The notes: a model not told the origin generated them from the letters alone. 31,631 nucleotides of DNA from Candidatus Raymondbacteria bacterium RIFOXYA2_FULL_49_16 (GCA_001789205.1 MFYT01000083.1:1-31631), one strand, 5' to 3'. Counted from the first letter of the stretch, positions 1 to 9,428 are shown. Numbers and translations are program-made.

Positions 1-123
1 ACCCGTGGTATCGCACTTCATGTCATTGGGATAATTCGCCGGATCGAGATAATCGTAATCGCCTGCCCAGAGAGCGGCTGAACAGACAAACAGCGTAATA
101 AATGCCCGGAAACCAATCTTCAT
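1..123 (-). CDS. Secreted protein, N-terminal fragment
   Basis: Only the first 41 codons lie in the window. The product begins MKIGFRAFITLFVCSAALWA, a typical Sec signal peptide with a likely cleavage site just after the AWA/G region, followed by an acidic, aromatic mature start (GDYDYLDPANYP). A clear purine-rich ribosome binding site (GGGAGGAAC) sits just upstream of the ATG. It reads leftward like the next gene, so the two may be co-transcribed, but 160 bases separate them. The function cannot be told from this fragment; many secreted proteins in the neighbourhood suggest an exported structural or hydrolytic protein. Confidence 0.7.
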   Translation of the reverse strand, partial: MKIGFRAFITLFVCSAALWAGDYDYLDPANYPNDMKCDTTG

Positions 124-283
124 AATGTTCCTCCCCCCTTAATCTTGGTGGTAATAGCAATTCTTCCTTGTGTGTTCGTGCCTTTGAAATTGCGCATAGC
201 TGAGCAAACTCAGGCAGAGCGCATCAAGTACCGCAAGCAGTTGCTTCATACAATACCCCCTAGTGACGGTTTCCCGGCATTGT

Positions 284-1405
284 TCATCGTAAAAGGACCA
301 TTTTTCTGGATACGCTCGTTTTACCAGTATTCAGGCTGCAGAAGTACACACCGCTGGGCTGCGCTTCCGCGTTCCACACCAGCGAGCCCTGGCCCGCGAC
401 GAGCGCGGTGTAAACGGTTGCGCCTTGGGCATTGCAGATCCGGACCTGGCCCCTGGCTCCGTTTCCAATAGTGTAGGCAATGGTTGTCATGGGATTGAAA
501 GGATTGGGGGCGTTCTGCTCAAGCGCAAGGCCATTGCCCGCGACAGGGACCACCTCAGCGTCCAACGTTGCCTCGGCGCTGCCGTACACAACAAGATGGA
601 CCGTATTGCCGTCAGTTGACCATGGGACATTGGGCACGGTCACTGATACGTCGGATGTAAGCACGCAATTCTCCCCTGCAAGAAGCGAAAATTTCCCCGT
701 GCTGCCCACACCAGCCTGCGAAAGCATGACAATGCCATACGCGGAAGACCCATTCACATTGCTGAGGATCCAGTTGACTTGGTCAGTGACATTAATGCGG
801 ACAAACTGGCCATCGAGAATAGGCGGTACATCGTTCTGGATGCGCCCCTGCGGTGCGGTAAAATCAATGATTTCCTCAGCCCCGGCAATGGTCAGATCAT
901 AACTTAAAGTATTCATAGGATCAAGGTCTGCCCAGACAGCATCATCGGGCATGGCGTCCGCACTACCCCACATCATGATGCCAAACGAGACATCAACAAC
1001 ACCGCAACGGATGGCAATGGGGCCTCCGTCGCAAAGTGCGCCATTTCCACTGGCCCAGTCAGTATATTCACCGCATAAAAAGGCCGAATCAGCATGGCCG
1101 CCCGCGTTTGACGCGTTATGTAAATTGTCGGAAAAAAAGACGCTAGACCAGCCTTGGTCATCGTCACGTTCAGAACCGCAACTAAAACCGCTCCCCGCAT
1201 ACCCCAGGCCAGTACTGTTGTTGGCAGTCACTATCTTACCCCCATGTTTTATTGCTCCCGCAGGAAGCGCAGGTCCATTTGGATCTTCAATATTGTAATT
1301 GTTTTCCCAGATCTTGTACCAATACACATGGACTCCGTCAGTAATTTCCGCATAATTCAGAACATAAAACAGGGCGATGCATACAACAATTAGTATTCTC
1401 TCCAT
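284..1405 (-). CDS. Secreted protein with C-terminal type IX-like sorting domain
   Basis: 373 residues. I chose the ATG at 1405, not a longer in-frame start at 1501, because it is preceded by AGAGGAGGCAG and begins a signal peptide (MERILIVVCIALFYVLNYA). The central part has no catalytic motif I recognise and looks like a beta-rich domain of DNRLRE type. The last 75 or so residues are a FlgD-like/Por sorting-type domain: they contain NAPNPFNPMTTIAYTI, a G-x-Y-F segment (SGVYFCSL) and the basic end SRKMVLLR. Proteins with this ending are normally exported by the type IX route in FCB bacteria and anchored or released at the surface. The specific role is unknown. Confidence 0.75.
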   Translation of the reverse strand: MERILIVVCIALFYVLNYAEITDGVHVYWYKIWENNYNIEDPNGPALPAGAIKHGGKIVTANNSTGLGYAGSGFSCGSERDDDQGWSSVFFSDNLHNASNAGGHADSAFLCGEYTDWASGNGALCDGGPIAIRCGVVDVSFGIMMWGSADAMPDDAVWADLDPMNTLSYDLTIAGAEEIIDFTAPQGRIQNDVPPILDGQFVRINVTDQVNWILSNVNGSSAYGIVMLSQAGVGSTGKFSLLAGENCVLTSDVSVTVPNVPWSTDGNTVHLVVYGSAEATLDAEVVPVAGNGLALEQNAPNPFNPMTTIAYTIGNGARGQVRICNAQGATVYTALVAGQGSLVWNAEAQPSGVYFCSLNTGKTSVSRKMVLLR

Positions 1406-1550
1406 AGGGCTGCCTCCTCTTTTTGGTTTTTCTCTGGATATAACAAAAACCAGGCCAGAATGGCGGAAATAATCCGAGAGACGCATTTTATTTATTGCCA
1501 AGGCATTACAAGACTGGATACGAACAGGTTATTTATGGAAAGATGAAAAG

Positions 1551-1567
1551 TGCCAAGAAACTTGGCA
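1551..1567 (-). terminator. Short hairpin after the lipoprotein gene
   Basis: A perfect inverted repeat (TGCCAAG, AAA, CTTGGCA) lies about 40 bases past the lipoprotein stop. Read leftward it is followed by CTTTTC, so it may be a weak intrinsic terminator. Further TTGGCA and TGCCAA copies occur at about 1491 and 1596, so a protein-binding site is an alternative. Confidence 0.4.
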
Positions 1568-1604
1568 GGCAGTCCTGTGCAGGTGACAAGTAACTTGGCA
1601 ACCT

Positions 1605-2867
1605 CTATTGTTTAACAAAGGTTGCGCTTTTTAGCCCGCTCCTGATGTGCGCAGCATCAGTGACCCAGACCGAGACATCGTTGGTGTCGGGTTGAAAGAG
1701 CACAACAGGCAAGGTGAGTGAAAAAGTGGTGCCTGCGGAGACCACCCGTCCGGAAAGCGAATCATATGTAGTACTGAATGTGCGGGCCGAGTCAGGATTA
1801 TACGCGTAATTGAAGCGCCATATGATATTTGATACATAGTAATTGGCCCGTATCACGACAATATTGACAGAAAGACTCTCCGGCTGATTATTGACGATAA
1901 GGTCGGGCATCACAAACAGTTCCGCCACCTGAGGCGGCAAGGGATGTATAACCTCCACGGAACCAAGGATTTCAGCAAGGGCATTGTTCATATCAAAAGC
2001 GCGAATAATGAGCGGATAGAGACCAGTATCGGCATAGACATGGGAAAAGATGGTATCAACGTACGCGGCGCGGGTTAATTCGTAGATACGGTCGTATGAG
2101 CCGTCTCCCCAATCAATGAATACAAGTTTCCAATTGCTGTCCGCGTCAAACAGATCCAGGTGCAGCCGGGAGATGTAGGTCGCGAAAAAAGGCGCGTTTC
2201 CTGTTTGATTAACAACATGCGGCCGATGATTGTTTATGACCGTGGCCGCGGCCAATGCCATGTCTGAATCACCCGAAATATCGCTTAAATAAAGCGACGC
2301 ATCGAAAGGGCCCGCAGTCTGGAACGCGTGTGAAATTGTGTCGAGCCCCCGGGCAACCAGGTATGGGAACGAAACCGCTGTATCGCCAAAATCGAGTGCG
2401 GCATACAGCAACTGGTCCGTCGAATCCGAGGCGCGAAAAACAAAAAGCGCCGTATCGCCGATATAGAAAGGTGAGGGAATAACGATGAAAAAAGTGTCGA
2501 TGATAGGCGGGGTATTTTTAACCAGATAGAAATATTTTTTCGTGGTACGGAACGATACATTGACAGAATCGATAATTGAAAAATATCCGTTTTTTTCAAC
2601 AACCGCTTTTTTCTTGCCGGTGGTCAGGTCTGAAAAAACAAAGCTCCCGTTCTGGTCGGTTTCGAGCGTGGTGGTTTCAATGGTAATGCGTACATTGGGG
2701 ACTGGTGCGGCAGTGGCACTGTCCAGGACCTTGCCGGAAAATTCAATTGTCGAATATTCGGTAGGTGACGCCATTTCACTGAAATAATTACACGAGGCAA
2801 GGAGCAGGAGTCCAGTCCCGCACGCACTAATGAGCGCCCGCCAAGGGGCGCAACGCATGGTTTTCAC
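1605..2867 (-). CDS. Lipoprotein with CarboxypepD_reg-like and PKD-like domains
   Basis: 420 residues starting at a GTG that overlaps the stop of the upstream sigma54 activator gene (GTGA), so translation is probably coupled; an ATG three codons later would also work. The N-terminus is a lipoprotein signal with lipobox LLLASC (Cys26). Residues about 40-110 look like a carboxypeptidase regulatory-like beta domain (GKVLDS, TDQNGSFVFSDL). The remainder carries PKD/Ig-like repeats, with FIDWGDGSYD as a clear PKD signature. No catalytic residues are seen. The likely place is the outer membrane or periplasm, as a binding or structural protein. Its place at the end of the kinase/FHA run suggests it is an output or sensor of that system, which is inference. 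Confidence 0.75.
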   Translation of the reverse strand: MKTMRCAPWRALISACGTGLLLLASCNYFSEMASPTEYSTIEFSGKVLDSATAAPVPNVRITIETTTLETDQNGSFVFSDLTTGKKKAVVEKNGYFSIIDSVNVSFRTTKKYFYLVKNTPPIIDTFFIVIPSPFYIGDTALFVFRASDSTDQLLYAALDFGDTAVSFPYLVARGLDTISHAFQTAGPFDASLYLSDISGDSDMALAAATVINNHRPHVVNQTGNAPFFATYISRLHLDLFDADSNWKLVFIDWGDGSYDRIYELTRAAYVDTIFSHVYADTGLYPLIIRAFDMNNALAEILGSVEVIHPLPPQVAELFVMPDLIVNNQPESLSVNIVVIRANYYVSNIIWRFNYAYNPDSARTFSTTYDSLSGRVVSAGTTFSLTLPVVLFQPDTNDVSVWVTDAAHIRSGLKSATFVKQ

Positions 2868-4759
2868 AATGTGTACTTCTTTTTCAGTTCCATAAGGGCG
2901 TTTCTGCTGATATGCAGCAGTTTTGCAGCTTGGGAAACATTGTCACCGGTTTCGGAAAGGGCCCGGCGAATAAACAGCTCATCGACCCGCTCGCGCGCCT
3001 GCTTTAGATCCAAGGAACCGTCGGATGGAAAAGCGGTCGCGGGAAGAACGTTTACCGGTCTCGCGGCTGCGTCCGCTTCCAACTGCAGATTGTCCGCATC
3101 AATGCAATCGCTGGTGGCGTTCACCAGGCCGCGCATGACGCAGTTCTCAAGCTCGCGTATATTGCCAGGCCACACATGCGCTTCGAGCGCAACGGAAGCT
3201 TGCTGGCTGAAACGGGTCGCTGATGAACCCATGCGTTCGCGGTATGCAGCTAAAAAATGGGCGGCAAAAAGGAGTATCTGCTGTTTTCTTTCGCGAAGCG
3301 GTGGAATGGCAATGGAAAAGACATTCAGCCGGAAAAACAGGTCTTCCCGGAAACGCTGGTCTGCAACCTCTTTTTTCAGGTCCTTGTTTGTTGCCACAAT
3401 GATGCGCGCCGTGCTGGTCCTTGGTGTGACGCTTCCCACGGGTTCATATTCTCCGGTCTGCACAAGTCTGAGTAGTTTTCCCTGAAGCCTAAGGGAAAGT
3501 TCTCCGATTTCATCGATGAAAAGCGTACCATCGCCAGCAGCCTCCACACGGCCTGTTGCGCGCGCAACCGCGCCGGTAAAAGCGCCTTTTTCGTGGCCAA
3601 AAAGTTCGCTCTCAAGAAGCTCCGAAGGAATAGTGGTGCAGTCAATAACCATGAAAGGCTTGCCCGAACGGCTGATGCGGTGGATTTCTCGCGCAAGCAG
3701 GCTCTTGCCCACGCCTGTTTCACCGGTAAGCAGTATGGGAATTCCCGCGGCCGCGGCCTTTTTAAGGGCTTCAACGCTCTCGGACGCAAGCAGACTGTCC
3801 CACGCAAGCGATGGCGCCTCGCCTTGGGGCCGCAGTTTGAGCGCAAGGTTCTCTTTCTCCTGCCGCAGCCGGGTGATGACCGGCAGCAGCCGCTCCTTTT
3901 CCTCAGTATGGGCCTGCTCCTTTTCACGGATAAGGTTGGCGAAGTTTTCAAAGGCAAGCGAGATGAGGAACGAACAGGCGCGGAGAAAAAGCTGGTCCTG
4001 CCGTACCATGCCCAATTGCCTGGTCCGCCGGGAAATGCAATAGAGAGCGCCGGACACTTCGCCCGCCCGCTTTTTTACCGGAACACACAAGAGCGATTGT
4101 ATGTTAAACTGGGTAAGGCTTTTAAACCCCACAACCGCGCTGTCGCTGCCGATATTTTCAAGAAACACAGGCTCGCCTGACGCAAGGACCTTTTCAAGTA
4201 CGCTCTCGCTGATGGTTTCGGTCGCGGCCTCGGCAACCACGTCAGCGCCCTCAAGCACATGAAAGACCGATTCGTCAATAGAATAGAGACCGCATACATC
4301 GAGCGCGAGTATTTTTTTAAGGCTCTCAAGGATTGTCCTGATCAGCGTATCACGGTCAGTAATGCGCAGGGTTGTCTCGAGCAGGCTATATAAATCGTCA
4401 AAGCGATCAAGGTTCTGCTGCAGCATAGCGGTCTGGAAACCCGCGGCTTCGAGCGGTTCGTCCAGCTCTCTGTTCCGGAAAACACATTCAATATCAGCGA
4501 ACTTTATCCGGTCGCCATCCTTGAGCTCAACGCTTTCGATCCGTCTGCCGTTTACCCTGGTGCCGTTGGTGCTGCCAAGGTCCGTGACTACAATGGCGCC
4601 ATTCTTACAGGCAAAGGAGGCGTGTACGGTCGATACATTGGGACTGTCGACCCTGATACCCGCTTCCGCTCCCCTGCCAACCTGTTGCAGCGGCTTATCG
4701 AGGACAGAGACGCGCTCGCGCGCAGTGCCTGGAAAAAAAACAAGGGCGGTTTGGATCAT
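2864..4759 (-). CDS. FHA-GAF sigma54-dependent transcription activator
   Basis: 631 residues. Domains in order: FHA (about 25-95; GRG, S-x-x-H and GSTNGTRVNG signatures) that binds phosphothreonine; GAF (about 120-275); a coiled linker; AAA+ sigma54 activator domain with Walker A GETGVGKS (346-353), the sigma54-contacting GAFTGA loop (392-397) and Walker B LFIDEIGE (413-420); and a Fis-type HTH at the C-terminus (about 595-628). All hallmark motifs are intact, so it should activate sigma54 promoters. The FHA module in place of a receiver domain fits control by a Ser/Thr kinase, and such a kinase is encoded two genes upstream in the same run. The start overlaps the preceding stop by four bases (ATGA). 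Confidence 0.93.
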   Translation of the reverse strand: MIQTALVFFPGTARERVSVLDKPLQQVGRGAEAGIRVDSPNVSTVHASFACKNGAIVVTDLGSTNGTRVNGRRIESVELKDGDRIKFADIECVFRNRELDEPLEAAGFQTAMLQQNLDRFDDLYSLLETTLRITDRDTLIRTILESLKKILALDVCGLYSIDESVFHVLEGADVVAEAATETISESVLEKVLASGEPVFLENIGSDSAVVGFKSLTQFNIQSLLCVPVKKRAGEVSGALYCISRRTRQLGMVRQDQLFLRACSFLISLAFENFANLIREKEQAHTEEKERLLPVITRLRQEKENLALKLRPQGEAPSLAWDSLLASESVEALKKAAAAGIPILLTGETGVGKSLLAREIHRISRSGKPFMVIDCTTIPSELLESELFGHEKGAFTGAVARATGRVEAAGDGTLFIDEIGELSLRLQGKLLRLVQTGEYEPVGSVTPRTSTARIIVATNKDLKKEVADQRFREDLFFRLNVFSIAIPPLRERKQQILLFAAHFLAAYRERMGSSATRFSQQASVALEAHVWPGNIRELENCVMRGLVNATSDCIDADNLQLEADAAARPVNVLPATAFPSDGSLDLKQARERVDELFIRRALSETGDNVSQAAKLLHISRNALMELKKKYTL

Positions 4760-5514
4760 GGCGCCTGGCCCCTCAAAGAAAGAAAGCCATCCACAATGCT
4801 GTAAAGATACGCGCCGGCAAAGACGCCAAAGCTTGCCCGGTAAAGATTTCCATAGGTCCTGTTTTCATCTATGTTTCCCGCATACCAGCCATAGTCAGGA
4901 TGATAATAATTCTGCCGTTTGTTGTATGCCCATATGCTGACACCCAACGCAAGGGTCTGAACAACAAGCATAGCACCTCCCTTGACCTTGCTCCCTGCCT
5001 GAAACTGACCTGCCCCGGCAGGCAGCAGGCACACAGGCGCACGATACCAGGACGCGCCGCTCCGCGCCATGACCAACGGGACCGTATCGGCCGGACGCAG
5101 AGACGCCGCGGGTGCGGCCTCACTTCCAGGTTCCGCCGGTTTCAGTGAGTGTCGTGTGCGCCATTCGATCCGCGCAGACGTGAAAACATCGTACAGGTTG
5201 GGCGCTGTGAGCACAGAATCAAGGACAAAGGTGGAATCCTCGTCGAGCATAGCGGAAAAGACCGCGCGCGCCTCGGGTAAACGATTGACAAGAATATAGC
5301 TAAAAGCAAGGTATCGCATATAATCCTGTCTGCCGGAATCCTGGCGGTCGAGGATCTTTGCTTCGAGGTAGTCGATGGCCTCGTTGTAAAACCCGCTTTC
5401 GAAAAGGACCTTGTAGGCAGGGTCCTGGGTCTTGGCTGGAACAAGTTCTTTCTGCTCCTCGTCAGCGTATGCGAGGCCCGCGATACAGGCAAAAATGGCT
5501 AATAATATTTTCAT
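4756..5514 (-). CDS. Exported membrane-associated protein, DUF5683-like C-terminus
   Basis: 252 residues from the ATG at 5514, chosen because it opens a signal peptide (MKILLAIFACIAGLAYA before DEEQ); the longer frame would run into the kinase gene. Residues about 25-110 are helical and resemble a TPR-type repeat (FYNEAIDYLEAKI, RLPEARAVFSAML). The C-terminal part (LLPAGAGQFQAG, KGGAMLVVQTLALG, then a second hydrophobic stretch) resembles DUF5683-type small membrane proteins. The function is unknown. It lies between the kinase and the FHA-sigma54 gene, overlapping the latter by four bases, which suggests a role in the same signalling path at the inner membrane or periplasm. Confidence 0.7.
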   Translation of the reverse strand: MKILLAIFACIAGLAYADEEQKELVPAKTQDPAYKVLFESGFYNEAIDYLEAKILDRQDSGRQDYMRYLAFSYILVNRLPEARAVFSAMLDEDSTFVLDSVLTAPNLYDVFTSARIEWRTRHSLKPAEPGSEAAPAASLRPADTVPLVMARSGASWYRAPVCLLPAGAGQFQAGSKVKGGAMLVVQTLALGVSIWAYNKRQNYYHPDYGWYAGNIDENRTYGNLYRASFGVFAGAYLYSIVDGFLSLRGQAP

Positions 5515-5558
5515 ACCCTTACAGAAAATACTATTGTAAAAAGCTGAAATAAAAGAGG

Positions 5559-6989
5559 TTACTGGTTTGACCCGGACGGAAGGACCTGGAGCGTGTACCG
5601 TTTCCGGACAATCGCCTTTGCCGGAATATCGATCTCCTCGGCCAAAGGTTCGCAAAAATCATTGATCAGTTCAACACGGTGCTTTCCCGCGACAAGCGTC
5701 AGGGGCGCCGCCATTGGGGTGCGGCTGATCTGCTTGCCGTCGATTTTGATATTTGCCCAAGGGTTGCTGAAAATAAAAAGTTGCCCGGAATCGGAGACAA
5801 TCGCCTGCTCGCGCGCAATCCTGGGTTTGCGCATACCAGACGCGCGTACAACAGGCGCACGGGGTGCTGCCAGGGCAGCCCGCTCAGCCGCAGAAGGGCG
5901 TTCTACGGGTTTTTCCGGTACATCCGGCTCGTTCACAACGTGAGACGCGGGCGGCGCGGTGTTTGTAACGTATGTATAATAGCTGTAATAAATCCCCGCG
6001 GCAAGAGCCGCGACAATCCCAACGGTTATCAGCGCACGCACAAGCTTTTCCATGCCCAGCTTGTGCGACGGAGTGTGATATACCATGGTCTTTGGCATAC
6101 GGTCGCCAACAGGACGCTTGTCGCCGTTTTCTAACGCAAAGGGCTGGAGAAGATTGTCAACCTGTTCCTGGGAAAGGGCTTCGGGAGCGGGCATGCGCCC
6201 TAGCAACACGCTGCCGTCCTGTATCCGCTCCTTGGGGTCAAAAAGAAAACAGTGCTGCACAATCCCGTGCACCTTGGGCGGCATCTGGGCGGTGAATGTC
6301 TCATCCATGCAGGTATGGCCCTCGTGAATGGATGAAATAATCTGGGCAAATTCCTTCTCGCGATACGGAAGCCCTGCTGACAGCAGAAAATAAAAAGAGA
6401 CGGCCCATGAATAAATATCACAGCTGAAAAAAAGGTCCTTTCCCGCAATCTGTTCGGGTGACATAAAACAAGGGGTGCCGGCGACCGCGTTGCTCAGGGT
6501 AAGGTGGGACTCAAGGGGGTTCCGCGCCATGCCGAAATCAGAAAGCAAAACACGGTTGTTGCGGTGCAACAGAATATTGGACGGTTTGATGTCGCGGTGG
6601 ATAATGCCGTTCGCATGCGCCTCTTTGAGCGCATTGGCGACAGCGTGCATGACCGCGTATGCCACGGGAAAGGGCACGCCCCCCAGCTTCCTGACAATGG
6701 TCTCCATGTCCAACCCGGGCACATATTCCATAACAATGCACTGGGCAGCGCCTTCGGCGATATAATCGTACACCCGCACAATGTTGGGGTGGTCGAGTTT
6801 CGCCGCTGCCAGGGCCTCGCGTTTGAACCGTTCGGTGGCCTGGGAATTGTCGCGCAAATGGGGATGCAGCACTTTGAGAGCGACGGTCCTCATTAGTTTC
6901 TTGTCAATTGCCTCGTAGACCGTGGACATACCGCCCGATCCAATGGACTTGATGATCTCATACCCTTTTACCGTGATGGAATCGCTCAT
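5559..6989 (-). CDS. Membrane Ser/Thr protein kinase with extracytoplasmic PEGA domain
   Basis: 476 residues. The N-terminal Hanks-type kinase is complete: glycine loop IGSGGMSTVYEA (16-27), catalytic Lys39 in VALK, HRD at 131-133 with DIKPSN, DFG at 151-153, and the APE-like MSPEQ. A single membrane helix lies at about 317-341, followed by an Ala/Pro-rich linker and a PEGA domain (about 402-470; FIFSNPWANIKIDG, LVAGKHRVEL). The topology puts the kinase inside and PEGA outside the inner membrane. Its start overlaps the stop of the radical SAM gene by four bases. The downstream FHA-sigma54 activator is the obvious candidate target; this is inference from FHA biology and gene order. Confidence 0.93.
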   Translation of the reverse strand: MSDSITVKGYEIIKSIGSGGMSTVYEAIDKKLMRTVALKVLHPHLRDNSQATERFKREALAAAKLDHPNIVRVYDYIAEGAAQCIVMEYVPGLDMETIVRKLGGVPFPVAYAVMHAVANALKEAHANGIIHRDIKPSNILLHRNNRVLLSDFGMARNPLESHLTLSNAVAGTPCFMSPEQIAGKDLFFSCDIYSWAVSFYFLLSAGLPYREKEFAQIISSIHEGHTCMDETFTAQMPPKVHGIVQHCFLFDPKERIQDGSVLLGRMPAPEALSQEQVDNLLQPFALENGDKRPVGDRMPKTMVYHTPSHKLGMEKLVRALITVGIVAALAAGIYYSYYTYVTNTAPPASHVVNEPDVPEKPVERPSAAERAALAAPRAPVVRASGMRKPRIAREQAIVSDSGQLFIFSNPWANIKIDGKQISRTPMAAPLTLVAGKHRVELINDFCEPLAEEIDIPAKAIVRKRYTLQVLPSGSNQ

Positions 6990-7945
6990 GGCCGCACCCT
7001 GTTTCCCTCGAACGGTTCCGCTTCCCGGAAATCAGGCACAAAGGCGGCGCCCACGCCAGGGTCCTGGTAAAAAAGGTTTTTGAACCCCAGGTCCATTGCT
7101 TTGTCGAAAACCCGGTCAAATTCCTCCTGCGTAATGGGACGCTGAAAATGGCCGCGGCCCGCGCAACAGGCATTGGGATGATATTGGCTCATGAGTGAAA
7201 GTGGAAGATACGCGCCCAGACGCTCGCGCAGGGTTGTGAGCGCCAGGAGGGAATTTTCAATATGACCTGGAAGAATTAGGTGGCGCACCAGCACTCCTTT
7301 GGTGGCTGGCGGAGAAAGAGCGCCCTCTTCAACAGGCCACGAATTGAGAAAACCCTTCTGCTCTACCATGCATTCAATGGCCTGGAGCGCAATTTCCGGA
7401 TACTCTTCAGCATCAGCGCAATACTTGGCCAATCCAGGATCAGCGAATTTATAGTCTGGTAAAAAAATATCAGTGTATTCCGCCATTTCCCTCACCGAAT
7501 CCAGGGTATGATATCCTGACCCGTTTATAAGCTGCGGCAGGGATAGGGCGTGCCTTCGCAGGCCGCTGATCAGGTGACGAACATGGGGCCAGAAGTGGTC
7601 GGGTGTGACGTAATTTATGTTGTGCACGCCATGCCTGACAAGGGCAAGGACCGCAACCAAAAATTCCTCTTCCTCATAATTTTCGCCCAGACCCTTGCGC
7701 GAAATCTGGTGGTTTTGGCAGAAAAAGCAGCCTAAGGCGCATCCAGTGAAAAAAATGGTTCCAGAACCTTTGGTCCCGGAAATGGGCGGCTCCTCTCCAA
7801 AATGCGGACCCATCGAGGAAATTCTCAAAACAGCGCTCTCCCCGCACCTGCCTTTGGCTCCGGCGTTGCGGTCAACATTGCACGACCGGGGGCAGAGCCC
7901 GCACCTCTGGTAAGGGGAAAAGAATCCTTCAGCATGTATTGCCAT
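6986..7945 (-). CDS. PflX-like radical SAM protein (COG1313 type)
   Basis: 319 residues. The radical SAM signature CALGCFFC (Cys69, Cys73, Cys76; CX3CX2C) should hold the 4Fe-4S cluster that cleaves S-adenosylmethionine. An N-terminal cysteine set (Cys15, Cys18, Cys22, Cys34; RCGLCPRSC) is typical of the COG1313 group related to pyruvate formate-lyase activating enzymes. No glycyl radical enzyme is encoded nearby, so the substrate is unknown. It is the first gene of the leftward run and overlaps the kinase gene by four bases; whether it belongs functionally to the signalling genes is unclear. The ATG at 7945 has AAGG six bases upstream. Confidence 0.88.
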   Translation of the reverse strand: MAIHAEGFFSPYQRCGLCPRSCNVDRNAGAKGRCGESAVLRISSMGPHFGEEPPISGTKGSGTIFFTGCALGCFFCQNHQISRKGLGENYEEEEFLVAVLALVRHGVHNINYVTPDHFWPHVRHLISGLRRHALSLPQLINGSGYHTLDSVREMAEYTDIFLPDYKFADPGLAKYCADAEEYPEIALQAIECMVEQKGFLNSWPVEEGALSPPATKGVLVRHLILPGHIENSLLALTTLRERLGAYLPLSLMSQYHPNACCAGRGHFQRPITQEEFDRVFDKAMDLGFKNLFYQDPGVGAAFVPDFREAEPFEGNRVRP

Positions 7946-7998
7946 ATATGCCTTAATTTAATTATATAAGATTCTCTAAATCAAACACGGAGTTGTCC
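7946..7998. promoter_or_regulatory. Divergent AT-rich promoter region
   Basis: This 53-base gap separates the leftward signalling run from the rightward solute-binding protein gene. It holds an AT-rich stretch with TATAAT on the minus strand (7961-7966) and TATAAG on the plus strand (7964-7969). No good -35 box is visible for either direction. GGAG at 7989-7992 is the ribosome binding site for the rightward gene. Confidence 0.35.
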
Positions 7999-9423
7999 AT
8001 GAGATTAACGGCCCTTTTCCTGCTCATTGCCATCCAAGCCAGTCTTGCGTTCGACAGCTTTACCATTGCGGTAAATATGATACCCGGCCAACGCCAATAT
8101 TTTATAGACAGTATCGTGGGGCCCTTCTGCAAACAGAAAAAATGCGAGATAAAAGTCATTGATTTTAAAGACAATGAGACCTTGCCGCAACTTATGGAAA
8201 AACTCCCGGTCCAGGCGGACGGCAAAGCCTATCCTCCCCTGGGTTTGGTAAAAATACCCCACGAGATGAGCATGGGTCTTGTGAAACAGGGAAAGCTGCT
8301 TGCGATCAACACTCTGCTTCAACCCGAACAGATACAGCCCATTCTCAATACCTATTTTCTGGTCGACCTCTATCTGGTTGATAACAACATCTACCTCATT
8401 CCCCGTAAACTGGAAACACGCCTCATGGTGTACCGGAAATCCAAGGTGAGCGACGCAGTAGCCAACTGGGCTTCAATGCGCGAAGCCATTGTTGCCGCGC
8501 TGAAAAAAGACAACCGTTTCGGCCTTCCCGAGGGGTATACGCTTGAGGCTGATCCCAATACGTGGGACTTTTTTGACTTGTTTGTCGCCGGATACTATTG
8601 GGCCGCAAAGGAAAAGGCCGGACGCATCGCCCACAGGGGCAAAAAATACAGCGGTACGGTCACCGGCCTCATGGACGGCATTTACCAGTGCAACGGCACT
8701 CCCTACGACCTTCTGAACATGGAAGCCGATCCTGTTGCCGACATGTTTACCTGGGAATGTGTCATGATCAAAAACAACGTGCTGAACAAAAAACTCTGGG
8801 AAGCGGGTTGGTCGGGCACGGATATCTGGCAGGCGTTTAAAAGCAATGAAGCCTACCTCTCCTTTATGACGCAGATCGACTGCTTTTTCCTTGCCGGTGG
8901 AGAGAAAAGCGAACCCTATATTCCGCCAGCGGACATGGGCATTGCGCTTATGCCAAAAGGCGCATCGCTGACATTGGACGCCAATGGGGCCGAGCCCGAA
9001 CGCGTGGGACGCAACGCGGTCTCGACCGGCGGCTGGTGGTGGGGCATTCCAGCGGCCGCGCCAAACCCGCGACTGGTCTATTCGTTCATTGAATACGTGA
9101 CCGGCGCCGAAGTGCAGAAAAAGGAATGCGGGAAATTCGGCATGCTGCCAGTGCGCGTTGAAATGATCATGAAATCAGAGAACTATTTCCAAAAGCCCTT
9201 TCTTCAGGACCTCTTCAAAATATCACGCAAACAGTTCCTCGAAAATGGCGCGAACAGCATTGCCACGGTCAAAAGCTATAAAATACTCGAACAGATCTAT
9301 CTTGATATGTTCGACTACTGCGTAAAGGAATATACGGGGAGCGACAAGACGATTTCCGCCGAAGGGTTGAAGTCGGCCCTGGGAAGCCGTTTTGGCGCAC
9401 GGCTCCAGGAAATCCAGGAATAG
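7999..9423 (+). CDS. Extracellular solute-binding protein, orphan
   Basis: 474 residues from the ATG at 7999, which has GGAG six bases upstream; a TTG two codons earlier is less likely. The signal peptide is MRLTALFLLIAIQASLA. The mature protein has the composition and layout of family 1 ABC-transporter sugar-binding proteins: an initial FTIAVNMIPG strand, a central PNTWDFFDLFVAGYYWAA segment, and a late GWWWGIP region followed by FIEYVTG near the hinge. No permease or ATPase gene is nearby, so it either partners with transporter proteins encoded elsewhere or acts as a sensor domain. It ends five bases from the convergent downstream gene. Confidence 0.75.
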   Translation: MRLTALFLLIAIQASLAFDSFTIAVNMIPGQRQYFIDSIVGPFCKQKKCEIKVIDFKDNETLPQLMEKLPVQADGKAYPPLGLVKIPHEMSMGLVKQGKLLAINTLLQPEQIQPILNTYFLVDLYLVDNNIYLIPRKLETRLMVYRKSKVSDAVANWASMREAIVAALKKDNRFGLPEGYTLEADPNTWDFFDLFVAGYYWAAKEKAGRIAHRGKKYSGTVTGLMDGIYQCNGTPYDLLNMEADPVADMFTWECVMIKNNVLNKKLWEAGWSGTDIWQAFKSNEAYLSFMTQIDCFFLAGGEKSEPYIPPADMGIALMPKGASLTLDANGAEPERVGRNAVSTGGWWWGIPAAAPNPRLVYSFIEYVTGAEVQKKECGKFGMLPVRVEMIMKSENYFQKPFLQDLFKISRKQFLENGANSIATVKSYKILEQIYLDMFDYCVKEYTGSDKTISAEGLKSALGSRFGARLQEIQE

Positions 9424-9428
9424 CAACA

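Noticed and set aside
1406-1604. TTGGCA copies as a sigma54 promoter for the secreted-protein gene
   Set aside because: No copy has GC at the required 12-base distance from GG, so the -24/-12 pattern is not met.
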